Shown: piece after piece, positions 1-11,368 of the stretch
Position numbering within the stretch: position 1 is the first letter of the stretch
How the letters are laid out: every line of letters begins with the position of its first letter
NCBI GenBank assembly: GCA_944325605.1
Contig: CALVAX010000014.1
Location: 1 to 43,946 of the forward strand
Direction: 5' to 3'
Source of the DNA: Candidatus Gastranaerophilales bacterium
GTDB lineage: Bacteria > Cyanobacteriota > Vampirovibrionia > Gastranaerophilales > Gastranaerophilaceae
Length of the DNA: 43,946 nt
Notes under the pieces: generated by a model
The model's database searches: none
The model's input: the letters and a program-made list of their open reading frames with translations, nothing else
Told to the model about the DNA's origin: nothing
Made by a program: the position numbers and the translations under genes

Positions 1-465
1 CCCTTGCCCGGCGGGAGAGGGCTAGTGTGAGGGGTCGGACTGAAAGTGAGGCGTGAAGAGTGAAGAGTGAGGAGAGTTGAAGGGGGGAATGATTGAAAAG
101 TTGAAAGGGTTTGTTTCTAAAAAAGATACTAAGGCGCTAGGGCACTAAGGCACTAGGAGTTTTCGTAAAAAAATTCCCTCTCCCTTGAGGGGAGAGGGAA
201 GAAATTGTTAGTGAGCAGTAGCGAACTTACAATTTCGGGTGTGGGTGATAGAACAGCAACAGTCAGTCGGAATTTACCAATCCGACAAAAGCTAAGGCGC
301 AGGGTATCGCTCCATTTTGTCCGTCATGTAATTCTGAGGGAGTGAAACGACCAAAGAATGACATTCCTTTTCCGAAACATTATTTTTTCATTAAGATGTA
401 CCAAAATCCCTTTGTCCATGTTAAGATTTTTACATCAAGACTATAATGGAGAGGAAAATTTTATA
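1..465. repeat. Repeat-rich spacer upstream of secA
   Basis: No convincing gene. It holds several repeat families that recur in other spacers of the window: a GTTGAA-type minisatellite with GTGAAGAGTGA units (about 43-112), a double-hairpin element (about 174-246), and an imperfect 'CATTCTGAGGGAGTGAAACGACC' type REP-like palindrome (about 328-362, split here only for description). An open frame runs from 358 into secA, but it is not coding before 466 because it has no ribosome site and reads through the REP-like repeat. Confidence 0.75.
174..246. repeat. Double-hairpin intergenic repeat (copy 1)
   Basis: The first stem is CCCTCTCCC (176-184) with GGGAGAGGG (190-198). The second is AAATTGTTAGT (202-212) with ACTTACAATTT (225-235), one mismatch, around a GAGCAGTAGCGA loop. 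Nearly identical copy at 19518-19592; a diverged copy with a different but still paired second stem lies at 31583-31707. Confidence 0.75.
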
Positions 466-3102
466 ATGATAAGCTTATTGTTAAAACTTTTAGGTGATCC
501 TAATGAGAGAAAAGTAAAAAGTATTCAGGGAATTATCGACCACATAAACGCTCTGGAACCCCAGTTTGAAAAAATGACGGATGAAGAATTGCGCGCCAAA
601 ACAGATGAGTTCAAGGCAATTCTTGCAAAACGTCCGACAAGTGAAGATTACAATACAGACAGAAAACTTGAAAAAGAAGCGCTGGACAAAATTTTACCTG
701 AAGCCTTCGCAACAGTCAGGGAAGCGGGTAAAAGAGTTTTAAATATGCGCCACTTTGACGTTCAGCTTGTCGGCGGATATTTCCTTCATAACGGACATAT
801 CGCAGAGATGAGAACAGGTGAAGGTAAAACTCTTGTCGCAACCCTTCCGGCTTATCTTAATGCCCTGACAGGTAAAGGTGTTCACGTTATCACCGTAAAC
901 GATTACCTCGCAAAACGCGACAGCGAATGGATGGGTAAAATTTACAAGTTTCTCGGGCTTTCTGTCGGTGTAATCCTCTCCGGCGGCCGCACTGCCGATG
1001 ATTTTCACGCCAAAAAAGCCGCCTATGACTGCGATATCACTTACGGAACAAATAACGAATTCGGTTTTGATTATCTCCGTGACAATATGGCCGGAAGCCT
1101 TGAAATGCTTGTCCAAAGACCTTACAACTACGCTATTATCGACGAAGTCGACTCAATTTTAATTGATGAGGCCAGAACTCCTCTTATCATTAGCGGCAGG
1201 CTTGAAAAATCCGCAGAACTTTATCAGCTTATGGCAAAGATTGCCCCGCAGATGAAGAAAGATACAGATTATGAAGTTGATGAAAAAAATAAAAATATAA
1301 TCCTGACAGAAGAAGGTATTGACCACGCTCAGGAACTTCTGAATATCAAAGATCTTTTTGATATCAATACCCAGTATGCCCACCATCTTCTGCAGGCTCT
1401 GAAGGCTAAGGAACTTTTTGTAAAAGATACCGATTATGTAGTTAAAAACGGCGAAGTTATGATAGTTGATGAATTCACCGGACGTCTGATGGAAGGCAGA
1501 CGCTGGTCAGACGGGCTTCATCAGGCTGTTGAAGCCAAAGAGGGCGTGAAAATTCAGGACGAAACACAAACTCTTGCAAGCATAACATTCCAGAACTTAT
1601 TCAGGCTTTATCCGAAACTTTCCGGTATGACAGGTACGGCAATGACAGAGGAAGCCGAATTCGGAAAGATTTACAACCTTGAAGTTACGACTATCCCGAC
1701 AAACAAACCTGATATCAGAATAAATTATCCTGATATCATATACAAAACCGAACGTGCAAAATATAATGCAGTGGTTAATGAAATTATTGAAATGCACAAA
1801 ATTGGCCGTCCGGTTCTTGTCGGGACAATAAGCATTGAAAAATCAGAATACGTGTCGGCCTTACTGAAACAAAAAGGCATCAAACATAATGTTTTGAACG
1901 CAAAGCATCACGAAAAAGAAGCTTACATAATCGCACAGGCAGGCCGTGTCGGGGCAGTAACAATCGCAACCAATATGGCAGGCCGAGGTACTGACATTCT
2001 CTTAGGCGGTAACGCTGAATATCTTGCAAAAGAAAAACTTGAATCTATGGGAATAGAACCGGACTCTCCGGATTACGAAAGAATTAAAGACGAGGTTCTT
2101 GCAGAAGCAAGAAAAATTACGGAAGCCGAACACAAAAAAGTAGTTGAGGCAGGCGGGCTTCACGTAATCGGAACCGAGAGACATGAATCAAGACGTATCG
2201 ACAACCAGCTGCGAGGTCGTGCCGCACGTCAGGGAGATCCGGGATCAACAAGGTTTTTCCTGTCACTTGAGGATAATTTGATGCGAATATTCGGCGGGGA
2301 CAAGATTACAGCACTGATGAATATGCTCAACGTTGAAGAAGATATTGCAATTGAAAATGCTCTTATTACAAAACAAATTCAGTCAGCGCAGAAAAAAGTC
2401 GAAACTTACCACTTTGACATCAGAAAATCAGTTCTTGAATATGATGACGTTATGAATATTCAGCGTGAAAAATTCTACGCTCAAAGAAGAAAAGTTCTCG
2501 CCGGAAAAAATCTGTCAGAAGATATTTACTATATGATTGAAAAAGAAATTGACAGACTTCTGAAAAGTTATATTTCTCCGGAACAACATCCGGAAGAATA
2601 TGTCTATGAAGATTTGGAAAGAATGATAAAAGAACTTCATTCTATTATTCCGCAGTTGTCGCACTTTACTGTGAATGATGTTCAAAACCTGAGATATGAA
2701 GCAATTTATAAAAAATTAAAAGATTTTGCAATAAAAGCTTATTCAGATCATGAACAGGAAGTTATTGATTTTTATAACGAAGTTGTTGCAAAATACGATC
2801 CTGATTTTATGCCTCAGATTGCATTTTCTCAGGACAACGTAATCAGAAATCTTGAAAAAGATATTCTATTAAGAGTTGTCGACAACAAATGGATTGACCA
2901 TCTTCATAACATTGATATGCTCCGTGACAGTATAGGCCTCAGAGCTTACGGGCAGAAAGACCCGCTGATTGAATACAAGCGTGAAGCTTATGAAATGTTC
3001 AACAAGATGATGTACGAAATTCAGGAGGACACCGTCCGCCACCTGTTTAGAACAAAATTCGGAATTCAGGTAATGGGCGGCCCGACAGAACAGATGGACT
3101 GA
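466..3102 (+). CDS. secA: Preprotein translocase ATPase SecA
   Basis: SecA is the cytoplasmic and membrane-bound motor that uses ATP to push unfolded preproteins through SecYEG. The 878-residue product shows the Walker A segment MRTGEGKT, the DEAD-like DEVD motif ([13 protein letters not shown]), the preprotein cross-linking region, the second helicase domain ([18 protein letters not shown]) and the helical scaffold and wing region. The start is ATG 466, preceded by GGAGAGG at 448-454; the frame stays open to 358 but those residues are not SecA-like. The protein stops soon after [11 protein letters not shown] and lacks the C-terminal cysteine-rich zinc tail of E. coli SecA, so SecB docking through that tail is not expected. 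ychF follows after 22 nt, so the two are probably cotranscribed. Confidence 0.97.
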   Translation: MISLLLKLLGDPNERKVKSIQGIIDHINALEPQFEKMTDEELRAKTDEFKAILAKRPTSEDYNTDRKLEKEALDKILPEAFATVREAGKRVLNMRHFDVQLVGGYFLHNGHIAEMRTGEGKTLVATLPAYLNALTGKGVHVITVNDYLAKRDSEWMGKIYKFLGLSVGVILSGGRTADDFHAKKAAYDCDITYGTNNEFGFDYLRDNMAGSLEMLVQRPYNYAIIDEVDSILIDEARTPLIISGRLEKSAELYQLMAKIAPQMKKDTDYEVDEKNKNIILTEEGIDHAQELLNIKDLFDINTQYAHHLLQALKAKELFVKDTDYVVKNGEVMIVDEFTGRLMEGRRWSDGLHQAVEAKEGVKIQDETQTLASITFQNLFRLYPKLSGMTGTAMTEEAEFGKIYNLEVTTIPTNKPDIRINYPDIIYKTERAKYNAVVNEIIEMHKIGRPVLVGTISIEKSEYVSALLKQKGIKHNVLNAKHHEKEAYIIAQAGRVGAVTIATNMAGRGTDILLGGNAEYLAKEKLESMGIEPDSPDYERIKDEVLAEARKITEAEHKKVVEAGGLHVIGTERHESRRIDNQLRGRAARQGDPGSTRFFLSLEDNLMRIFGGDKITALMNMLNVEEDIAIENALITKQIQSAQKKVETYHFDIRKSVLEYDDVMNIQREKFYAQRRKVLAGKNLSEDIYYMIEKEIDRLLKSYISPEQHPEEYVYEDLERMIKELHSIIPQLSHFTVNDVQNLRYEAIYKKLKDFAIKAYSDHEQEVIDFYNEVVAKYDPDFMPQIAFSQDNVIRNLEKDILLRVVDNKWIDHLHNIDMLRDSIGLRAYGQKDPLIEYKREAYEMFNKMMYEIQEDTVRHLFRTKFGIQVMGGPTEQMD

Positions 3103-3124
3103 TAAGAAAAAGGAAATATAAGAT

Positions 3125-4222
3125 ATGCTAAGAACAGGGATTGTAGGACTTCCGAATGTCGGAAAATCAACTTTATTTAACGCTTTGACAAGTGCTAAAA
3201 ATGCGCAGAGCGCCAATTATCCGTTTTGTACAATAGAACCAAATGTCGGTGTCGTAAATGTTCCGGATGAAAGGCTGGAAATTCTTGCAAAGCTTTGCAA
3301 AACTCAGGAGATTATTCCGACAGCAATTGAGTTTGTAGATATCGCAGGGCTTGTAAAGGGTGCCAGCAAGGGCGAAGGGCTTGGAAACCAGTTTCTCCAC
3401 AATATCCGCGAAGTAGATGCCATAATTCAGGTTGTCAGATGTTTTGACGACCCGAACACAATCCACGTTGCAGGTCGTGTTAATCCTCTTGATGATATTG
3501 AAACAATTAACACCGAACTTGCGCTTGCGGATTTAGCGTCAGTCGAGCGCCGTCAGGCAAGAATTTCCAAACAGGCTAAAGGCGGCGATAAAGAAGCCGT
3601 TCTTGAGGATAAAGTTCTTAAAAAATTAACAGAACTCCTTTCCGAAGGAACTTTTATCAATATTAAAGAGCATTTTGACGAGGATGAAATTCCTGTTGTC
3701 AAGCAGCTTAATCTTATGTCTACAAAGCCGGTTATTTATGCCGCAAACGTTTCCGAGTATGATTTGAAAGACGGAAATGATTATACAAAGCAGGTTCAGG
3801 AATATGCCTCAAAACACAGTGCAGAAGTCGTTCTGATTTCCGCAAAAATAGAAGAAGAACTTGCAGAACTCGGCGCAGAAGAAGCTAAAGAATACTTAAA
3901 AGAACTCGGTGTCGAAGACAGCGGTATAAACAGAATGATTAAGTCTGTCTATAAACTTTTGAACTTAAGAACATTTATAACCGCCGGCGAAAAAGAAGTT
4001 CACGCCTGGACAATTCCGGCTGGCGCAAAAGCCCCTCAGGCAGCAGGTGTTATTCATACCGATTTTGAAAAAGGCTTTATCAGAGCAGAAATTACTCCTT
4101 ATGAAGAATTTGTAGCCTGCGGGTCTTACGCAGCGTGCAAAGATAAAGGCGTAACCCGTCTTGAAGGTAAAGATTACGTTGTTCAGGATGGGGATCTGGT
4201 GCATTTCAGATTTTCTGTGTAG
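3125..4222 (+). CDS. ychF: Redox-regulated ATPase YchF (Obg family)
   Basis: YchF is a universally conserved P-loop NTPase that associates with ribosomes and is linked to stress responses. The 365-residue product has G1 GLPNVGKST (about 8-16), switch/G2 [10 protein letters not shown]3 DIAGL, and at the G4 position NVSE rather than NKxD. NxxE is the family hallmark that explains its preference for ATP over GTP. The C-terminal ~85 residues form a TGS-like domain ending in [11 protein letters not shown], as usual. Length is typical. ATG 3125 follows AAAAAGGAAA. It sits 22 nt after secA and is followed by an intrinsic terminator. Confidence 0.95.
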   Translation: MLRTGIVGLPNVGKSTLFNALTSAKNAQSANYPFCTIEPNVGVVNVPDERLEILAKLCKTQEIIPTAIEFVDIAGLVKGASKGEGLGNQFLHNIREVDAIIQVVRCFDDPNTIHVAGRVNPLDDIETINTELALADLASVERRQARISKQAKGGDKEAVLEDKVLKKLTELLSEGTFINIKEHFDEDEIPVVKQLNLMSTKPVIYAANVSEYDLKDGNDYTKQVQEYASKHSAEVVLISAKIEEELAELGAEEAKEYLKELGVEDSGINRMIKSVYKLLNLRTFITAGEKEVHAWTIPAGAKAPQAAGVIHTDFEKGFIRAEITPYEEFVACGSYAACKDKGVTRLEGKDYVVQDGDLVHFRFSV

Positions 4223-4240
4223 TTTGAGAATTATTATAAT

Positions 4241-4275
4241 AAAAGCCTGCTAAAATTTATTTGCAGGCTTTTTTT
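4241..4275 (+). terminator. Rho-independent terminator after ychF
   Basis: AAAAGCCTGC (4241-4250) pairs with GCAGGCTTTT (4263-4272) around a 12-nt loop, followed by further T residues. It lies 18 nt after the ychF stop and separates it from the convergent glycosidase gene. Confidence 0.85.
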
Positions 4276-4311
4276 AATGTGTGTATAATTGGTGCGGCTT
4301 TTATGCTGCTG

Positions 4312-7300
4312 TTACTTTGATATCAAAGACAGTCTGCGGCCGGTTTCATTATTGGTTTTTGAATAAGAATTATGAAATCCAATTCTGTATTGAGGATTGT
4401 ATAAAGTTTTGCTTTTTGGAGGCTGTGAATACAATGTAAGGGTTGTTCCGTCAACAGTTACCGATTCATCGCCGTTCTCTCCGATATGTTTGATAAAGAT
4501 ATTGCCGTTGAATTCTCTGACGATATATCTGTCATCTGGATTCTGTGCATTATGCAGAATTGTCCCCGGAGTAAGTCCTTTTGAAAATTTGCGCGGGTTG
4601 TTGTCATCGCTGCTCAAGGAAATACTTTCAAGAGTTACTTTTTGCGGGTTGTATTCTCCGTCAAAAATGTGGTTTATGCCTGAAGTATTAATCAATGATA
4701 TTACAACAGAATTATCGGTTCCATGTCTTAAAATGGCTGACAGGTCAATATCTCTGCCGTTACAATTGCCTTTTTGGATATTAAGCAGGAATGGAGCACC
4801 GTCATTCAATGCATGTAATTCCGGACGGCTGCGCATTGCAAGAATATTGTTCATTTTTTTGTAATGTTCCTGAATGAATTTATAGTTTTCATCTTTTTCT
4901 TTGAGCCACTCGTTATGAATATAAGCTCTGTTTTGAAGATACAGGTTTTTCTGCGCAGATTCATAGCCTGTTGCGCCTAGGTCATCACCTGCATATAATG
5001 TAGGCATACCAGGCATTACTGTTAAAATTTCCATCATTGCCTGAAGTTTCGGCAGGGCAGGAGTTAGAATTTTATTAATAACTGCATCTTTTATTTCACC
5101 GAGCTCGTTGCTGGAAAGATTGATGTCTTTTCTGTAAATTGCCTGATTAAGCACTAGAGTAACAGCTACATCGAGAGGTTTTACGCCAAATCCGTCTGCT
5201 TCAAAAGATTTACCTTTGTAAGAACCGTTTGCAAGATCCGCTATTGCCATATCAAAGGCTTTACAAAGTTTTGCCGCATTTTCAGTGTTTTCTTTATATT
5301 TATCTGTAATCACGTTTTTAAACCCTGCATGTAATGTCTCTGCCATAGCAAAAGCCTTACCGCTGCCCTGATTAAATTTTTGGGCGGCTATATATACATT
5401 GAGACGTTCATTGAAATCGTGATCACTTTCACCCTGACGGCGTTCAAGAATTGTATCATAATTGCCGTTTACAATTTTTGCGGCTCTTTCTCTGTAGTTT
5501 CTGTTGTGAGGCTTGGACAGCTCTGTTGAGAACCATTTTGAATCCATTATTAACCCGTGCAAAGCTCGTGGTTTGTCGTGGTTGCCGATGAAGTTGTATG
5601 AATTAATAATTCCTTCATAAGGCATGTAATTAAAGAATTCAGCGGTTTTGTCGTTCATTCTGTGGCTTAGATCTGTATTGAATCCGTCTGAGCCTTGTTT
5701 GTCAAATTTTTCAAAATGTTCTCCGATTAAGTTAAGTATAGAAGAAAAATAATGAGAATAGTTTGCTGGAGAAGTCATTCCGGTTTCTCTCAGGAATTTT
5801 TTAATCATTTCCTTATCATTTGCATACTTTCTGGATGAAGCGCCTGCACCTTTTTCAAACAGAGTGCCTTCATCCGTAATTTCCACAGCAACATAAGAAT
5901 TCCTGTTTCTTGAATAGATTCCTTGCGTAAAGTTTTTCCAAAACTCGGTTACATTATTCCAGACTCTTTCAACTTGATCATTTGAACATTTGAGGGCATT
6001 CATATCCCCGATATCTTTTGCTGCGTCTATTCTCCAGTCAAGTCCGGCATTAAGTCTGTCTGTAATCATTTCAGCAAGCATAAAACTGTTTTCATTTGTC
6101 CCTTTCAATGATTTGAAAAGGGCATCAACCAACACTCTTTTGTCCTGATTGTTAAGTTTTTTCAGACCGGATCTGAGTTTTGATAAAACTTGTTTTGCTT
6201 CATCTTCCGGATCAGCGGTTGATACAATCCCCAGAGATTGGAGGGAAATTTCTTTCAGAGCTTTGTAATCATATGATATTTCGCCTGTTTGTTTGTTAAC
6301 TTTTACTTCAACATTAGGCGCAAGAGCTTTTATTATTGCATATTTTGCAATTGTCGGTGCAATTTGCGGAATAACATATTTGCCGTATTTTGAAGCCTGA
6401 TATCCGCTGTAAATTTGTACATCCGGCGGAAGCTGCGCATTAAGGTTGTCGATTATTTCAGTGGCAAATGATGACAATTCTTTTTCGTAAATTTTGTCCA
6501 TTGCTTTGTATGTGGATTCATATTCCGTCAGCAGATGCGGGTTCCCCTGACTGTACATATCAAATCTGGTTTTGCCGAGAGTCTTAGCGTTCGTTGCATA
6601 CTTTGTGATGTATGGGCTTGCAAAAACGGCAGTCAGGTTATCATCAAATTCAATACTGTCAAGCGGCAGTTTCATCAATCCTTTAATCAGGACTTTTTTA
6701 TATTCCATTTCAGGCAGCTTATCAAGTTTGTAATTGTCTGATAATACGTTTTTAACAATTAATGAATTTACTTCATTTCTTAATTTTTTTGGAAAATTTC
6801 CGTTTTGAATATTATTTAAAATCCGTACATAAGCTTTTTGGGGATTTTTAGCGTCTATACCTGTCAGGTTTTGTGCAACATAAAGATTCAGGATGTCATT
6901 AGTTTTTTCAGTCCAGTACATTCCTGATTGTATTGCGTAATCCTGAACCTCGTAATTATTTACAACGGTATCATTCATTTCTTTTGCCTGATCTTCAGGA
7001 AGAATATTTAATTTTGTATAGATTGTATCCCCATTGGAGTATAAATATTTCAATTTAGGAATATCAGTATTTGCGTCCCAGGTATCGACTTTGCTTTCAA
7101 TTTTTTCTTCAAGTTCAAAATTTTTGAATTTTGACAAAAATCTGGTTCCTACATAACTGTCAATCTTAACAACACCGTGGAGTTTTTTAAGGTTGTAGTT
7201 AAGATTATTTTCCTGACGTTCGGTAATTTTCAGGCCATAATAATTTTTAGCTCTTTTGATAATCAGGTCGACTTTTTGTTTATAGCTTTTATCTTTGTCG

Positions 7301-8718
7301 CTTCTTTCAATATCATCAACAGCCTTGTAAAAGATATTATGTATTTCAACATTTCTTTTGCTGTTTACCTTTGCTGGAAATACTTCATCAATTGCAGCGT
7401 CAAATGTCTTAACAATATCAGCCGGCGGGCGGCGTGTAATGGCGTTGTTGTATTCAATAAGTTTTCTGATGTTTCTGTCGTAATCTTCCGGTGAAATTTC
7501 AAATGAATATGGAATAACAGTATCGTTATGAGTGTTGATATCTAATTCATTCTCAGGCGTCGGCTGATCATACTCTTTTATCAGGCTCTGTGTATCTTTA
7601 ATTATTTTGTCAGAAACTAATCTTTTATCAAATATCTGAAAATAAGTAGGTTTATTTTTTTCGTATTTTTTATTAATTCCGATAGAGATTTTTCCTGTTT
7701 TTGGATCCTGGGTGTATGTATATTTAGAGTTAACTATTTTATGAGAAATATATTCGTTTTGTTTTCCGAAAACACCTAGAGTAAGCGTGCCGTTTTTTAA
7801 ATTTTTGGCATTAAACCAGTTAAAATATGGTGATTTTTCTCTATATTTAAGAACATGTTTAAAGTGGATACCTTCAAGCCCTTCGTTTACATAAGCTCCA
7901 TCTGATACGAAGTTTATACCTTTTTGGAACATTGCTCTTTGCAGAGAAGCATAGTTATTAATATTGCCTAATGACTGGGCAATCTGCATGCAGTTTTTGT
8001 TCCAGTAAGCATGAGAGGACAAATTGTCGTCGGTAAACAAAGGTGTTGAAATGATTTTTGCATATCCGTCGAATTTGCCGTCAAGAACGTCTTTTTCTAC
8101 ACCTGCAAGAGTGCCTCCGATTTTATTTGCGAAGTTTTTGACAATATGACGGGTATCTTTATATTTAGGATTGCTGACAATTTCGCCCTTGTCATCGTAA
8201 ATCCATGCCGGATTGTAAAAATCAGCCATCAAAAGTTTCATTGCTCCTGCGCTATGAGATGCAGGGCCTTTTGCAGCTACAATATTATAAATTTCGTGTG
8301 GTTTGTGAGTAGTTGTAAAGTCAATATAATCGCCGGCATCAATTTTATATATCGGCTGAACATTCTGATCATTACGGTTTGAACCTTTCGGAACAAGAAC
8401 ATAATGGTATGCAAAAGGCTGTCGTTCTTTAAGTCCGAAGGCTTTTGTCATATTAATTTCGTTGCCGTCCGGAGAAAGTTTTAAGTATCCGTCCTTTGAC
8501 TGTAAATTTTTAAGTCCTTCTATTATAAAATAATTGTTATACTCGTCCGTGCCGACTTTACAAACTTCAAGGTAACAATCGTACTCATTTGAAGGGTACG
8601 GATAATTAAATTCATAAACTACGTTTCCTCTGTTATCTTTAACGGTGTTGTAGCCCTGAAAAGTTACACTTCCTGTTCCTTTGTTCCTTTTGGTATCTAA
8701 ATCTAAATTGACTTTCAC
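4312..8718 (-). CDS. Giant GH13-like alpha-amylase family protein
   Basis: The 1468-residue protein carries scattered GH13 (alpha-amylase clan) signatures: region II WRIDAAKD with the nucleophile at about D898, region III VAVEITDEG with the acid/base at about E946, region IV FIGNHDKPR with the third acid at about D1048, and MPGMPTLYAGDD near 1235-1245. Region I is only weakly matched by INFVSDGAYVNEG near 267-279, which would leave about 620 residues between barrel strands where relatives have roughly 100. The N-terminal ~120 residues look like a beta-rich carbohydrate-binding module, and a C-terminal beta domain follows the barrel. No signal peptide is visible, so the likely target is intracellular alpha-glucan (inference). 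Start is GTG 8718 with AAGGAG upstream; an ATG alternative is not evident. Confidence 0.8.
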   Translation of the reverse strand: MKVNLDLDTKRNKGTGSVTFQGYNTVKDNRGNVVYEFNYPYPSNEYDCYLEVCKVGTDEYNNYFIIEGLKNLQSKDGYLKLSPDGNEINMTKAFGLKERQPFAYHYVLVPKGSNRNDQNVQPIYKIDAGDYIDFTTTHKPHEIYNIVAAKGPASHSAGAMKLLMADFYNPAWIYDDKGEIVSNPKYKDTRHIVKNFANKIGGTLAGVEKDVLDGKFDGYAKIISTPLFTDDNLSSHAYWNKNCMQIAQSLGNINNYASLQRAMFQKGINFVSDGAYVNEGLEGIHFKHVLKYREKSPYFNWFNAKNLKNGTLTLGVFGKQNEYISHKIVNSKYTYTQDPKTGKISIGINKKYEKNKPTYFQIFDKRLVSDKIIKDTQSLIKEYDQPTPENELDINTHNDTVIPYSFEISPEDYDRNIRKLIEYNNAITRRPPADIVKTFDAAIDEVFPAKVNSKRNVEIHNIFYKAVDDIERSDKDKSYKQKVDLIIKRAKNYYGLKITERQENNLNYNLKKLHGVVKIDSYVGTRFLSKFKNFELEEKIESKVDTWDANTDIPKLKYLYSNGDTIYTKLNILPEDQAKEMNDTVVNNYEVQDYAIQSGMYWTEKTNDILNLYVAQNLTGIDAKNPQKAYVRILNNIQNGNFPKKLRNEVNSLIVKNVLSDNYKLDKLPEMEYKKVLIKGLMKLPLDSIEFDDNLTAVFASPYITKYATNAKTLGKTRFDMYSQGNPHLLTEYESTYKAMDKIYEKELSSFATEIIDNLNAQLPPDVQIYSGYQASKYGKYVIPQIAPTIAKYAIIKALAPNVEVKVNKQTGEISYDYKALKEISLQSLGIVSTADPEDEAKQVLSKLRSGLKKLNNQDKRVLVDALFKSLKGTNENSFMLAEMITDRLNAGLDWRIDAAKDIGDMNALKCSNDQVERVWNNVTEFWKNFTQGIYSRNRNSYVAVEITDEGTLFEKGAGASSRKYANDKEMIKKFLRETGMTSPANYSHYFSSILNLIGEHFEKFDKQGSDGFNTDLSHRMNDKTAEFFNYMPYEGIINSYNFIGNHDKPRALHGLIMDSKWFSTELSKPHNRNYRERAAKIVNGNYDTILERRQGESDHDFNERLNVYIAAQKFNQGSGKAFAMAETLHAGFKNVITDKYKENTENAAKLCKAFDMAIADLANGSYKGKSFEADGFGVKPLDVAVTLVLNQAIYRKDINLSSNELGEIKDAVINKILTPALPKLQAMMEILTVMPGMPTLYAGDDLGATGYESAQKNLYLQNRAYIHNEWLKEKDENYKFIQEHYKKMNNILAMRSRPELHALNDGAPFLLNIQKGNCNGRDIDLSAILRHGTDNSVVISLINTSGINHIFDGEYNPQKVTLESISLSSDDNNPRKFSKGLTPGTILHNAQNPDDRYIVREFNGNIFIKHIGENGDESVTVDGTTLTLYSQPPKSKTLYNPQYRIGFHNSYSKTNNETGRRLSLISK

Positions 8719-8807
8719 AAAACACTCCTTACTTCCATGATTATAAATAGTGTGAATTTATTTTTTTGATAAAAAACATTTCATTATTAAGAAATTTTTA
8801 CATTTGT

Positions 8808-8835
8808 TTGTTATATATCATGTGTATTTTATAAT
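8808..8835 (+). promoter_or_regulatory. Predicted ahcY promoter
   Basis: TTGTTA (8808-8813), 16-nt spacer, TATAAT (8830-8835). It would give a leader of about 25 nt containing the GGAG at 8857-8860. No SAH or SAM riboswitch-like structure fits in so short a leader. Confidence 0.6.
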
Positions 8836-8851
8836 TTTAATTATAAAATGA

Positions 8852-10135
<1,284 letters not shown>

Positions 10136-10140
10136 GATAA

Positions 10141-10170
10141 AAGGCGCCGGATGAAATCCGGCGCCTTTAT
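10141..10170. terminator. Strong hairpin terminator between convergent genes
   Basis: AAGGCGCCGGAT (10141-10152) pairs perfectly with ATCCGGCGCCTT (10156-10167) around GAA. A residues on the left and T residues on the right allow it to end both ahcY (+) and the DUF475 gene (-). Confidence 0.85.
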
Positions 10171-10184
10171 TAAGCAAGTCTAAA

Positions 10185-11264
10185 TTAAGCCTGCGTGCAT
10201 TGTTCATTATTCTCTTCAGCAATGCATCTTTCAAGCTTTTTGTTATGCATAATTGATGAAATGAATGCCGCAACAATAAACAAAAGCCCGATTAAACCTG
10301 TCAGGACTTCAGGCACTTCTCTTATAGCCGAAATCAGCATCAGAATTGACAGTGCACCGATTGCCCAGTGAGCGCCGGATTCAAGATAGATGAATTTTGC
10401 AAGGGTTTTCTTTTCAACAAGCATAATAGTCAAAGATCTTACAAACATCGCACCGATTGCAAGCCCGATTGAAATAATTATGATATCTTTACTCAAAGCA
10501 AAAGCCCCCAAAACTCCGTCGAGCGAGAATGAAGCATCAATAAGTTCAAGGTAAATAAAGGCTATTAAACCGCCGCATTTAACATTGTCTGCCGCGCATT
10601 TTGCAAGGCGCATTTCTTCGTGTTTTTCAAGATAATGAGTAACCCCGTCAATAATCAGGTAAACCACAACCCCCGCAATTCCTGCAAGCAGCGAATAATG
10701 GTTCTGGCTTCCGTGGATAAAGTGTTGTGTAATCATAAGGCAGATAAGCGTAATAACGATTTCAATTCCTTTGAAATGGTCGAGATGAGAAAGTGCAGCC
10801 TCAATTTTTTTAAGCCAGTGAACTTCTTTTTCATGATTGAAGAAGTAATTAAGGAAAAGCATCATTAAGAAAGTTCCGCCGAAAGTAACGATAGGCGCGT
10901 GGGTTTCGTGCAGGTAATGCGCGTACTGATTTGAATCCGTCATTGCGATTTTTGCAACTTCATACATTCCGATTTTAGCGAACACGGAAACAACCAGAAT
11001 CGGGAATAAAAATCTCATTCCGAAAACGGCTATAATAATACCCCACGTCAGGAACCTGTGCCTCCATACGTGCGACATTTTTTCTAATTTCATAGCATTA
11101 ACGACAGCGTTGTCAAATGAAAGACTGACTTCCAAAACACTCAAAACTATAGCGATGAACACGCAGGCCCACCCTGTTCCGGGCGCGACGTGGTTTCCCC
11201 AGAAATATGCACCGAGAAGCCCCGCTATCGTCACTATATACGAGCCTAAAAAGTATTGTACCAT
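10185..11264 (-). CDS. DUF475 / TerC-like integral membrane protein
   Basis: A 359-residue polytopic protein with about eight to nine hydrophobic segments. It has the duplicated acidic membrane motif typical of the TerC/DUF475 group: SLSFDNAVVNA near residue 49 and DASFSLDGVLGAFA near 240. TerC-like proteins have been tied to tellurite resistance and to metal (manganese) export, but DUF475 members lack a settled function. Conserved Asp/Asn in membrane segments fit cation handling (inference). Start ATG 11264 is preceded by AAAGGAGAAAA. It is transcribed toward ahcY and shares a terminator with it; no tellurium-resistance cluster surrounds it. Confidence 0.85.
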   Translation of the reverse strand: MVQYFLGSYIVTIAGLLGAYFWGNHVAPGTGWACVFIAIVLSVLEVSLSFDNAVVNAMKLEKMSHVWRHRFLTWGIIIAVFGMRFLFPILVVSVFAKIGMYEVAKIAMTDSNQYAHYLHETHAPIVTFGGTFLMMLFLNYFFNHEKEVHWLKKIEAALSHLDHFKGIEIVITLICLMITQHFIHGSQNHYSLLAGIAGVVVYLIIDGVTHYLEKHEEMRLAKCAADNVKCGGLIAFIYLELIDASFSLDGVLGAFALSKDIIIISIGLAIGAMFVRSLTIMLVEKKTLAKFIYLESGAHWAIGALSILMLISAIREVPEVLTGLIGLLFIVAAFISSIMHNKKLERCIAEENNEQCTQA

Positions 11265-11312
11265 TGTTTTTCTCCTTTTATTATAAGTTCAATTATACAA
11301 AAATATTGGGAT

Positions 11313-11342
11313 TTGCCAAATCATGTACTTGTATGATATAAT
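11313..11342 (+). promoter_or_regulatory. Predicted promoter of the broken pilin gene
   Basis: TTGCCA (11313-11318), 18-nt spacer, TATAAT (11337-11342). An AAGGAGAG ribosome site follows at about 11357-11364, so expression signals are intact although the gene is not. Confidence 0.55.
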
Positions 11343-11368
11343 AAAGTAGTAAAATAAAGGAGAGAAAA

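Noticed and set aside
358-465. N-terminal extension of SecA in the same frame
   Set aside because: No ribosome site, sequence derives partly from a REP-like repeat, and SecA similarity plus GGAGAGG support ATG 466.
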